Shown: positions 7,157-13,532, counted from the first letter of the stretch. The stretch is 13,658 nucleotides of DNA from JAAZMF01 sp036786445 (GCA_036786445.1 DAIQRD010000063.1:1-13658); one strand, 5' to 3'. The notes: generated from the letters alone by a model not told the origin. Translations and numbers: made by a program.

Positions 7157-7945
7157 CTAGACTTGAGCTGATGCCTGCACCCTCTTCAGGCCATCCAGGC
7201 ACCTTTTCACAGCTTCCAGAGGTGGAAAGGCATCACTCTCATATTCGATAATATACCATTCAGTCCCACCAGCTTCGCAGAGCTCGAACACCTCTTGCCA
7301 AGGCACATCATCGTCACCAATCAAAGGGCGATATCCATCGTGGGGATTATCCTTGCCAGCTTCCCGAGAATAAGGCTTCAGATGAATGGTAGTCGCTCGC
7401 CCTGGGTATTTCTGCAAAACGGACAGGACGTCAGCCCCACCCACCATGGCATTGCCCAGATCAAACTGCATCACAATTGGCTGTTTCGTATTCTGGAAGA
7501 ACGTATCCCAGGGCTTCTCACCATCTAGCGCCACAAACTCAACACTATGATTGTGATAACCGGTCACCATGCCGTGGGGGGCGAGTTTGTCACTGAGTCC
7601 ATTGAAGAACTCTGCTAGCTTCAGCCAATCGGCCCTGCTTCTACGCAGCTCGTCGGGAATCCCCGGTATGATGAGGTACTTATTTCCCAGCTCCTTATGG
7701 AAGGCAATGGTTTCCTCCAGTTTATCATCTTGAACCAGTTCAAAGGGTGTATGCCAGCCGCAGCAAGCCAGACCGAACTCCTTCAGTAAGGCCCGGAGTT
7801 CCCCCGCTGGGTGCTTGGGAAAGCCAAAGAACTCCACACCTGCATATCCCATCTCCGCCACAGCCTGCAGAGTCCCACGGAGATCCTTCTCCAAATCATG
7901 CCGAACCGAGTACAGCTGTACACCTATAGGTATGCTTTGAGTCAT
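7157..7945 (-). CDS. Sugar phosphate isomerase/epimerase (TIM barrel), cluster 2
   Basis: A 262-residue cytoplasmic TIM-barrel protein of the same superfamily as the enzyme at 1304-2137 but clearly a different branch, opening with IPIGVQLYSVRHDLEKD (residues 5-21). Candidate metal and active-site residues lie at the expected strand ends: E38 (VEFFG), H131/H133 (GYHNH), D162 (MQFDLGN), H188 (TIHLKPYS) and E234/E236 (IIEYE). The segment GDDDVPWQEVFELCEAGG (210-227) is typical of the keto-sugar or inosose-processing relatives. The ATG at 7945 has GGAGG nine bases upstream. It lies 272 bases after the MalG-type permease, an unusually wide gap for a shared transcript, so it may have its own promoter. 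The exact reaction is unknown. Confidence 0.9.
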   Translation of the reverse strand: MTQSIPIGVQLYSVRHDLEKDLRGTLQAVAEMGYAGVEFFGFPKHPAGELRALLKEFGLACCGWHTPFELVQDDKLEETIAFHKELGNKYLIIPGIPDELRRSRADWLKLAEFFNGLSDKLAPHGMVTGYHNHSVEFVALDGEKPWDTFFQNTKQPIVMQFDLGNAMVGGADVLSVLQKYPGRATTIHLKPYSREAGKDNPHDGYRPLIGDDDVPWQEVFELCEAGGTEWYIIEYESDAFPPLEAVKRCLDGLKRVQASAQV

Positions 7946-8036
7946 CTAACTCATCCTCCCATCGAGCGTGACAGTGAAAAGACATCTGATGGCTCGTTCG
8001 GCAAATGGCAACATAATCCTTTGAACACCAAGTGCT

Positions 8037-8072
8037 ACTGGCCCCTGAAACGGCGCTATCGCCCCGGCCAGT
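8037..8072. repeat. Nested inverted repeat in the gap before the cluster 2 isomerase
   Basis: ACTGGCC (8037-8043) and GGCCAGT (8066-8072) are perfect seven-base arms. Inside them GGCG and CGCC (8052-8055, 8060-8063) make a second small stem. No T-run follows on the minus strand. It could be an RNA stem that separates isomerase expression from the transporter genes, or a protein-binding site. Confidence 0.45.
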
Positions 8073-8199
8073 GATTGGTCTGAGAACTGACTTCAAGAAA
8101 ATGCCAAACTCCGGCATTCACCTAATGACACTGGGGTTCATCGTATCTTTGATTGTCGTTGTCGCATCCATCCTGGTGCAGTTCCTACTAGGCCAAGTG

Positions 8200-8214
8200 T
8201 GGGAGGTTCTCCCA
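8200..8214 (-). repeat. Short hairpin directly after the MalG-type gene
   Basis: TGGGAG and CTCCCA are perfect six-base arms around a three-base loop, beginning four bases beyond the permease stop codon on the minus strand. No T-tract follows, so it is at best a weak terminator or a 3' mRNA stabiliser. Confidence 0.45.
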
Positions 8215-8217
8215 TCC

Positions 8218-9048
8218 CTACTTGATGGCCCCTGCGGTGAGTCCTTGGACGAAGTAGCGCTGCAAGAAGATGAATACTATCATCACCGGAATCATGGTAA
8301 TAATGGAACCGGATGTAATCATTTCCCAGCTGGTCCGGTACCGGGATAGATAGAAATTGGTTAGCCCTACCTGCAAGGTCTGGATACTCTCCTTGGAGTT
8401 GAAAATGAGTGCCACCAAGAACTCGTTCCAGGTATGCATAAAGCTATAGACCAATACTGTTGCCAAACCCGGTAGAGCCAAAGGAAGATAAATCCGGCTA
8501 AATACCTTCAGTTCCGTACAGCCGTCTAGCAGCGCACTTTCCCTCAAAGATAAAGGTAGCGATGAAAAGGTGTTTTTCATCATAAAAACACAAAAAGGCA
8601 ATTGGAAAGTTGAGTACACTAGCACTAATCCCCAATAGGTGTCCAACAGCCCCAAGCGACGCATCTGCCCGTATAACGGAATGAGCAGTGATTGCACAGG
8701 CACCATCATAATCGCCAGAAGTGCAATAAAGATCAGGTCAATCCCCCGAAATCTGAGGTTAGCAAAGGCATAGCCTGCTAGAGAGCTAGCGACGAGGACT
8801 AGGGAGATGGTCAGGACTGTAACCAAAAGGCTGTTGAGCAGGTATTGCAGGAACAGGCCATCATTTACAGTTAACACTGTCTTGTAGTGTTCCAGAGTTA
8901 CACTACGGGGTATCAGCTGCGGTGGATAAGTAAGAATCTGGTCAGTCGGCTTCACCGAAGTAATCAGAGTCCACGCAAAGGGACCCAGAAACAGCATGGT
9001 AAGCACGATATTCAACAAATAGTACAAAGCTTTTCCTGCATGTCTCAC
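8218..9048 (-). CDS. Carbohydrate ABC transporter permease, MalG type, cluster 2
   Basis: A 276-residue inner-membrane permease of a CUT1-type sugar importer, with about six hydrophobic segments. The first is LLNIVLTMLFLGPFAWTL (residues 11-28). Its EAA loop is RESALLDGCTELKVF (169-183), with S in place of the usual second alanine. It ends with FVQGLTAGAIK, a typical MalG tail. A TTG at 9054 is possible but abuts the run of G that serves as ribosome binding site. The GTG at 9048 has AGGGGG six bases upstream and is preferred. It begins ten bases after the MalF-type stop, so the two genes are almost certainly co-translated partners. Confidence 0.94.
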   Translation of the reverse strand: MRHAGKALYYLLNIVLTMLFLGPFAWTLITSVKPTDQILTYPPQLIPRSVTLEHYKTVLTVNDGLFLQYLLNSLLVTVLTISLVLVASSLAGYAFANLRFRGIDLIFIALLAIMMVPVQSLLIPLYGQMRRLGLLDTYWGLVLVYSTFQLPFCVFMMKNTFSSLPLSLRESALLDGCTELKVFSRIYLPLALPGLATVLVYSFMHTWNEFLVALIFNSKESIQTLQVGLTNFYLSRYRTSWEMITSGSIITMIPVMIVFIFLQRYFVQGLTAGAIK

Positions 9049-9058
9049 AGGCAACCCC

Positions 9059-9955
9059 CTATTCCCTATAGTCTGCGTTCATAAAGCGGGTCTGAATAAC
9101 GCTTAAGACTATCAGTATCAGAAGCAAAGCGATAGACATAGCAGACCCATAGCCCAGATTGAAGTACTCAAATCCTGTCCGGAATATGTACATCACTATT
9201 GTCAGGGTGGTATTAGCGGGCCCCCCTTGAGTCATCACATAGAAATGATCAAACGCTAGAAAAGAGCCGATTAGAGAGACCATTAGTGCCAGAGCAAAGG
9301 TAGGCCGCAAAAGCGGAAAGATAATATACCGAAATCTGTGCCAACCGTTGGCCCCGTCGATAGCCGCTGCCTCATAGACATGCTGAGGGATACCCTGTAA
9401 ACCAGCTAGAAGCACCATCATGGAAAAACCCGCTGTCTTCCAGATGATCATCAAAGAAACGGAGAACCTTGCCATCCACGTGGAACCAAGCCAAGAGATT
9501 CTAGTCTCAACGAACCCAAGGCTCATGAGCAGATAGTTGAGTATGCCGTATAGTTCATTATACATCCAAAGCCATACTAAGCTTGCCACCACAAAGGAGA
9601 TGGCAACTGGAGTAAAGTAAACAGCTCTAAAGAAAGTCGTCCCCTTCAGCTTGCGATTAAGCAATACTGCTAAGCCCAAGGCCACCCCAAATATCCCCGG
9701 AGTAACAATGAGTGTGTAGATCACTGTGTTGTTCATGGCCTGCCAAAAGAGAGGGTCATTCATAAGCCGAATATAGTTGGCAAGCCCTAGCCATTTACTA
9801 GTTCCAAGAACAGCCCACTTATGTAGGGACATGTTGATCACCCCGATTAGGGGGTAAAAGAAAAATAAGGTCGAGAGTATGATGGCCGGTGCTAGGAATA
9901 CGAAAGCCATGCAGTTTCTGCGAAAAGATCTTCCGAGGGACTCCAGGTAACCCAT
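9059..9955 (-). CDS. Carbohydrate ABC transporter permease, MalF type, cluster 2
   Basis: A 298-residue inner-membrane permease of the MalF/UgpA kind. The first membrane segment is around residues 17-40 (AFVFLAPAIILSTLFFF). The EAA loop is YEAAAIDGANGWHRF (194-208), followed later by the MalF-type MTQGGPANTT. A GTG at 9961 is in frame but lies at the end of the ribosome binding site; the ATG at 9955 has GAGGAGG at six to seven bases and is taken as the start. The gene follows the binding-protein gene by 62 bases that contain a perfect 10-bp stem-loop. It is only distantly similar to the MalF-type protein of cluster 1, so the two importers are not a recent tandem duplication. Confidence 0.95.
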   Translation of the reverse strand: MGYLESLGRSFRRNCMAFVFLAPAIILSTLFFFYPLIGVINMSLHKWAVLGTSKWLGLANYIRLMNDPLFWQAMNNTVIYTLIVTPGIFGVALGLAVLLNRKLKGTTFFRAVYFTPVAISFVVASLVWLWMYNELYGILNYLLMSLGFVETRISWLGSTWMARFSVSLMIIWKTAGFSMMVLLAGLQGIPQHVYEAAAIDGANGWHRFRYIIFPLLRPTFALALMVSLIGSFLAFDHFYVMTQGGPANTTLTIVMYIFRTGFEYFNLGYGSAMSIALLLILIVLSVIQTRFMNADYRE

Positions 9956-9975
9956 CCCCACCCTCCTCTTGGATC

Positions 9976-10004
9976 CGGGCAGCCGAGAAGTACCCGGCTG
10001 CCCG
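9976..10004 (-). repeat. Intercistronic stem-loop between binding-protein and permease genes, cluster 2
   Basis: CGGGCAGCCG (9976-9985) and CGGCTGCCCG (9995-10004) form a perfect 10-bp, nine-tenths GC stem with a nine-base loop, about 14 bases past the binding-protein stop. The stem is followed by GATCC and then the next ribosome binding site, not by T residues. It sits exactly where cluster 1 has its own stem-loop, which suggests a shared device for making more binding protein than permease. Confidence 0.75.
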
Positions 10005-10017
10005 TAACATACTAGAT

Positions 10018-11268
10018 TCAGTCTGCCAGGACCCGCCGCATCTCCTTGGCAGCATCCCTATAAGCCTGTTCCGCTGTGGCAGTTCCCATCATGGCCTTCT
10101 GCATATTGGCTAGCATGGGAGCATATAGCTCGTTGTATTTGGTGGAGAAAGGAGCTTTCCCCACTTTGAGTATATCAGCGAAGACTTTGTAGATAGGCTC
10201 CGCATTGAAGTATTCATTGTCGTAGAGGTCAGAGCGAACCGGTAGAGCACCGTTTTTGGCCCAGACCTCCACCTGCACCTCTGGGGATAGAGAGAACTCA
10301 ACAAACTCCCAGGCCAGGTCAGGTGCCTTCGTATCTCGGGAAATGGCGATTAGGTTGCCACCCGAGAAGGAGTGGTGCTGACCCTTACCCCTTGGTGTGT
10401 AAGTGATCCCATACTCCAAATCCGGGGCATCTTGTTTGAAGGTCATGATATTGAAGTTGCCACTTAGCATCATTGCTGCCTTACCTGTGATGAAGGAATT
10501 ATATACATCAGCATACTGCCAAGTTGCAGCGTTCTTAGGAGCGATCTTATGTTCGTGGATAAGGCTTACCCAAAAGTCCAGGGCCTCGATGGCTTCTGGT
10601 TGGTCAATCATGATCTCGCTGCCATCGTCGCTAAGCAGACTTCCGCCATTTGACCAAACTACTGGCAAGAAACCGAACATCTGCCAACCAGCCGAAGCAC
10701 CTATGATGGCAAAGCCATACTGATCCACGTTCCCATCGTTATCAAAGTCCTTGGTTAACAATTTCCCATACTCAATTAGCTCTGCCCAGGTTGTGGGAGG
10801 CTTTTCTGGATCTAGGCCGGCTTCCCGAAACAATTCCTTATTCCATACGAGACCAGATAGGTCTACGGTGTAGGGGATGCCATAGTAGTGGCCATCCCAA
10901 GCACCTAGTTCTAGCATTCCCTGTGGCAGTGCGCTGCGGTACTCCAGCGCGTTGATCCTATCAGACAGATCCAGGAACGCACCGATGGAGTTGAAATACG
11001 GGTTGAGAATAATATCCAAGCTGATGACATCAGGGGCATTTCCAGCGGCTAAAGCGGCCAGAAACTTCTGTGTCTGCTGCTCATAGGGAACCAACTGGAA
11101 CTCGACCCGCTCTTTCCTGCCTTCAGCTTCTAGCTTGGCATTGAACAACTGGACTATGTCCTCTGTCTGCTTCTCACGGTCCCAGATGACCAAGTCCTTA
11201 GCCAAAACTACGGCGGAAAACATGCTGATAAGTACACAGATCATAATAATTGATGCAAATCTCTTCAT
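10018..11268 (-). CDS. Extracellular sugar-binding protein (family 1), cluster 2
   Basis: A 416-residue exported carbohydrate-binding protein. The signal peptide runs MKRF, a hydrophobic stretch, then VVLA (20-23), with likely signal peptidase I cleavage after A23. C11 is not in a lipobox, so no lipid anchor is expected. The mature start KDLVIWD is typical of the family, as are GIPYTVDLSGLVWNKELFREAG and GKAAMMLSGNFN (cited as short signatures only). The ATG at 11268 follows GGAGGG by about six bases. An in-frame upstream start (11307) would put 13 polar residues before the signal peptide and is rejected. This is the first gene of cluster 2 and should supply substrate to the permeases at 8218-9955. 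The bound sugar is unknown. Confidence 0.93.
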   Translation of the reverse strand: MKRFASIIMICVLISMFSAVVLAKDLVIWDREKQTEDIVQLFNAKLEAEGRKERVEFQLVPYEQQTQKFLAALAAGNAPDVISLDIILNPYFNSIGAFLDLSDRINALEYRSALPQGMLELGAWDGHYYGIPYTVDLSGLVWNKELFREAGLDPEKPPTTWAELIEYGKLLTKDFDNDGNVDQYGFAIIGASAGWQMFGFLPVVWSNGGSLLSDDGSEIMIDQPEAIEALDFWVSLIHEHKIAPKNAATWQYADVYNSFITGKAAMMLSGNFNIMTFKQDAPDLEYGITYTPRGKGQHHSFSGGNLIAISRDTKAPDLAWEFVEFSLSPEVQVEVWAKNGALPVRSDLYDNEYFNAEPIYKVFADILKVGKAPFSTKYNELYAPMLANMQKAMMGTATAEQAYRDAAKEMRRVLAD

Positions 11269-11459
11269 CTGATTCCCTCCATTTTCACCATGGTTTCTTG
11301 CGTGCATCCGGAATGATTAGATTTATCCCCCCTTGGATTGGAAGAATTCGCCATTCCACCAGCACCAACAGGATACTAGTGCCGCAGCATAATACTTCAC
11401 GGCAAGGTGAAAAACTCCTGCTAGTGCTTTCAGCCTTATCTCCCCTTGTGTAACAGTTG
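11269..11459 (-). other. Leader region of cluster 2, no gene or convincing promoter found
   Basis: Cluster 2 should be transcribed from here, but I find no -35/-10 pair with acceptable spacing on the minus strand. TATTAT (about 11389-11394) resembles a -10 box but lacks a partner. All frames are broken by stops, and a short open stretch after the relic's stop does not resemble a known protein. The sequence may itself be eroded DNA that followed the binding-protein relic. Confidence 0.35.
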
Positions 11460-11758
11460 CTAATAGTCCATCAGTGCCATTTCGGCTTTCTTAGCCGCTT
11501 CATCTAGAGCTGCCTTGGGTGTCTTGCCCCCAATGATAGCTGCATCAAAAGCTTCGCGGATGATCTTAGTAGCCCCGCCTGCTTGAACAGGTCCTTGCTG
11601 CAATACATCACCAGGGTTGAAGGGTTCAGAGGTAAGCCCCAGACCTGACCGACCCTAGTGGCAGCTAGGATCTCAGGGATGTAGTCATCCAGACTAATGT
11701 ATAGGGCATACCCCATCGCAAAAATGTAATACGCTGAATGCAATTGTGGCCGGAGCAA
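11460..11758 (-). pseudogene. Relic of a third sugar-binding protein, internally deleted and frame-switched
   Basis: Two pieces of a family-1 solute-binding protein are joined here. One frame reads YISLDDYIPE, then VGQVWGLPLNPSTLVMY and CSKDLFKQAGL, the usual mid-N-terminal GLP...LYYNKDLF.KAGL motif. A different frame, from about 11575 on, reads ATKIIREAFDAAIIGGK and TPKAALDEAAKKAEMALMDY, a typical C-terminal helix ending in TAG at 11462-11460. The roughly 250 residues normally between these parts are missing. Further upstream (to about 11860) short open stretches such as DITEWVMVAPATIA and FELDESIPLKDVFG in yet other frames may be more of the same gene or of a neighbour. No signal peptide or start is found. 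It lies upstream of the intact cluster 2 binding-protein gene in the same direction. Confidence 0.7.
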
Positions 11759-11874
11759 CCATGACCCACTCAGTAATGTCGTTGCGCGCTGCTCTGCTTA
11801 GTCTCACCAAAAACATCCTTCAAAGGGATAGATTCATCTAGCTCGAAAGTATGCACCATAGGCGAGGTGAGTTG

Positions 11875-11893
11875 ACTAATCATGATCATTAGT
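11875..11893. promoter_or_regulatory. 19-bp near-perfect palindrome over the DUF1848 start codon
   Basis: ACTAATCATGATCATTAGT matches its reverse complement at eight of nine base pairs around the central G. The start codon (11882-11884) lies in its middle. It could be an operator for repression at the translation start, or chance helped by the conserved MIIS codons. Confidence 0.35.
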
Positions 11894-12793
11894 GCCAGTC
11901 GCCGCACAGACATCCCCGCGTTTTATTCCGATTGGTTTATGCAACGGGTGCAAGCACAGTGTTTTATGCGGGTTAATCCATTCAACCCCAAGCAAAAAAA
12001 GATCATCAGTTTGAACCCCACCGATGTGGATGCTATAGTCTTTTGGACTAAGAACCCAAGACCTATCATGCAGCACCTAGACACGCTTACTCAAATGGGG
12101 TATCACTACTATTTTCAGTTCACCCTCAACGATTATCCGCTTCTATTTGAGCCTAGGCTGCCCGACCTAACCGCAAGAATAGATACCTTCAGGGAGCTCA
12201 GCGACTCCATCGGCCGGGATCGGGTCATCTGGAGGTTTGACCCCGTGATCCTAAGTTCCATAACCCCAGTGGAGTATCTCGAGGACAGATTTGGGCAACT
12301 GGCAGCCAAACTCAGTGGCTACACCCAGCGGGTCATGATCAGTTTTCTAGACATATACGGGAAGGCTAAACCGAGATTGCGGATGCTGAAAGACAAACAC
12401 GGAGTACTAGTTGAGGACATCACCCTACCTCTACACCATGAAGGGCTTATGCAATTCGCTGCAGCAGTGTCGCGAATATCAGCTGCCAATCATTTGACGG
12501 TATTCACATGCTCTGAAGCCATGGATCTAAGTAATATAGGGATTGAACACGGTGCCTGTATCGACGGCCAGCTTATAGAAACGCTGTTTGGGGTGACGGT
12601 GAACACCAAGAAGGATAGGAAGCAGCGGTCAGCATGTTTATGCACGGAGGCAGTGGACATGGGTTTCTACAACACGTGCCGATTCGGCTGCACATATTGC
12701 TATGCCAACACCAGCGATAGAGCAGTACAAAATACCATTGAAAAGCAAGGTCTTAACAGCCCTCTGTCGGGTTCTTTGCCCATGGACAGCTAG
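11882..12793 (+). CDS. DUF1848 family protein with C-terminal CX3CX2C cysteine motif
   Basis: A 303-residue predicted cytoplasmic protein, the only intact plus-strand gene in the window. The N-terminus IISASRRTDIPAFYSDWF (2-19), IVFWTKNP (52-59), YYFQFTL (76-82), RVIWRFDP (114-121) and ISFLDIY (153-159) are the hallmarks of the DUF1848 family, and the length is normal. The C-terminal third carries KKDRKQR (243-249), the pair C252/C254, and CRFGCTYCYA with C266, C270 and C273. That is a CX3CX2C pattern like the iron-sulfur motif of radical SAM enzymes such as spore photoproduct lyase, but placed at the C-terminus. A metal or iron-sulfur cluster is a fair inference; the activity is unknown. GAGGTGA lies about ten bases before the ATG at 11882. 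It is flanked by decayed genes on the opposite strand. Confidence 0.92.
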   Translation: MIISASRRTDIPAFYSDWFMQRVQAQCFMRVNPFNPKQKKIISLNPTDVDAIVFWTKNPRPIMQHLDTLTQMGYHYYFQFTLNDYPLLFEPRLPDLTARIDTFRELSDSIGRDRVIWRFDPVILSSITPVEYLEDRFGQLAAKLSGYTQRVMISFLDIYGKAKPRLRMLKDKHGVLVEDITLPLHHEGLMQFAAAVSRISAANHLTVFTCSEAMDLSNIGIEHGACIDGQLIETLFGVTVNTKKDRKQRSACLCTEAVDMGFYNTCRFGCTYCYANTSDRAVQNTIEKQGLNSPLSGSLPMDS

Positions 12794-12903
12794 CACGCAC
12801 CATCTACGGCACCAAATACCACAACCCGGTTTCGCCCACTTCTCTTGGCTTGATATAGTGCTGTATCTGCTTGCTGAATAAGAATCATCAGTCTATTCTT
12901 TTT
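12790..12903 (-). pseudogene. C-terminal remnant of a GGDEF diguanylate cyclase
   Basis: From about 12882 the minus strand reads LIQQADTALYQAKRSGRN then RVVVFGAVDGAC and stop. This is the unmistakable end of GGDEF domains (ADxALYxAKxxGRNRVxxF), which make cyclic di-GMP. The GG(D/E)EF active site and all upstream parts are absent. Only about 30 residues remain, running in the same frame as, and just after, the TGA that closes the stress-protein remnant. Its TAG (12792-12790) and the TAG of the convergent DUF1848 gene share the palindrome GCTAGC. Confidence 0.75.
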
Positions 12904-13155
12904 TCATACGCTACTTAATATGTGGCCGTTGTCGGATTGGTCATACTCTAATCCTTCAACGACTATCACCGGAACTACCGATTGCTCCACTACCTTGGCG
13001 GTAACATCTATGGCAGATGGTGCGCCAGAATTGCTCTTGCCTATGAAAATCAAGTCGACTTCGTTGCTGATTGCTAACTCAACAATGCCATCCACTGGGT
13101 ATCCATCATCAACAACAAAATCATGTTCAACATCGCTGAAGAGATACCGGTTACT
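12904..13155 (-). pseudogene. Universal stress protein (UspA-type) domain remnant
   Basis: The minus-strand frame ending at TGA 12906-12904 encodes GYPVDGIVELAISNEVDLIF, IGKSNSGAPSAIDVTAKVV and EQSVVPVIVVEG. This follows the C-terminal half of UspA domains: a helix, DLI.IG strand, glycine/serine loop, a helix and the last strand P(V/I)xVV. The N-terminal half with the nucleotide-binding start strand (normally VxxDGS) is missing. Upstream the open frame runs through YDSNRYLFSDVEHDFVVDD and then merges with antiporter-like sequence in another frame. It could have been a separate gene or a C-terminal domain of the antiporter, since such fusions exist. Confidence 0.55.
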
Positions 13156-13156
13156 G

Positions 13157-13472
13157 TCATAGAGCGCTGTAGCCCGTAGCTTTGGCCAGATAACCCACGC
13201 TCATAAAGATCTTCTCTTTGCCCGACAGAGAAGACTTGGCGGTGGCTAGCCAGATCCAACCCCAAGCCAGCCTTAAACAAAATCACCGTCAAGGCCAGCA
13301 TCCTGATGTCATCACTTAGGTTCGAGAGATCGCCACTTATCCAGCCAAGTGCGTGGGGGCCTAGAAGGACCCCGGCTACCAACATTCCCAGCAGACGAGG
13401 AATACTCAACCGTTCTGCAAGATTACCTGCAAGAAATCCCACTATGAGAACCATGATGGCTCCTTGTACCAT
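13157..13472 (-). pseudogene. Cation:proton antiporter relic with internal deletion and frame change
   Basis: From the ATG at 13472 the product begins as an intact CPA-type antiporter: a first membrane segment (VLIVGFLAGNLAERL), IPRLLGMLVAGVLLGPHALG, then DIRMLALTVILFKAGLGLDL, matching the first three membrane helices of NhaP-like Na+(K+)/H+ antiporters. At about 13225-13240 this frame loses similarity, and another frame takes over with SGKEKIFMSVGYLAKAT, resembling the late conserved WKERLF...YLPKATVQ motif, ending in TGA at 13159-13157. Roughly 200 or more residues, including the ion-binding core, are missing, so no transport is possible. A run of eight G lies seven bases before the ATG and may have served as ribosome binding site. 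A GTG at 13511 lies inside the downstream stem-loop and is unlikely. Confidence 0.6.
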
Positions 13473-13494
13473 GGAAAGACCCCCCCCAACACAA

Positions 13495-13532
13495 AATGGC
13501 TTCTGCGACACTTAAATATCGCAGAAGCCATT
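13495..13532 (-). terminator. Perfect 14-bp stem-loop downstream of tRNA-Arg, probable terminator
   Basis: AATGGCTTCTGCGA (13495-13508) and TCGCAGAAGCCATT (13519-13532) pair perfectly around a 10-base AT-rich loop. On the minus strand the stem is followed by TTTGTGTT, a mediocre U-tract. It lies about 70 bases past the tRNA 3' end and directly before the antiporter relic, so ending the tRNA transcript is the likeliest role. On the plus strand no T-run follows. Confidence 0.65.

Noticed and set aside
8032..8349. Plus-strand frame with a hydrophobic, membrane-like stretch
   Set aside because: The hydrophobic part lies in the 272-bp gap but the frame continues antisense into the MalG-type permease. 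No ribosome site precedes it and the rest looks random.
11281..11459. N-terminal relic of a permease after the binding-protein relic
   Set aside because: A short open stretch exists after a ribosome-site-like sequence, but no start codon or permease motif could be recognised.
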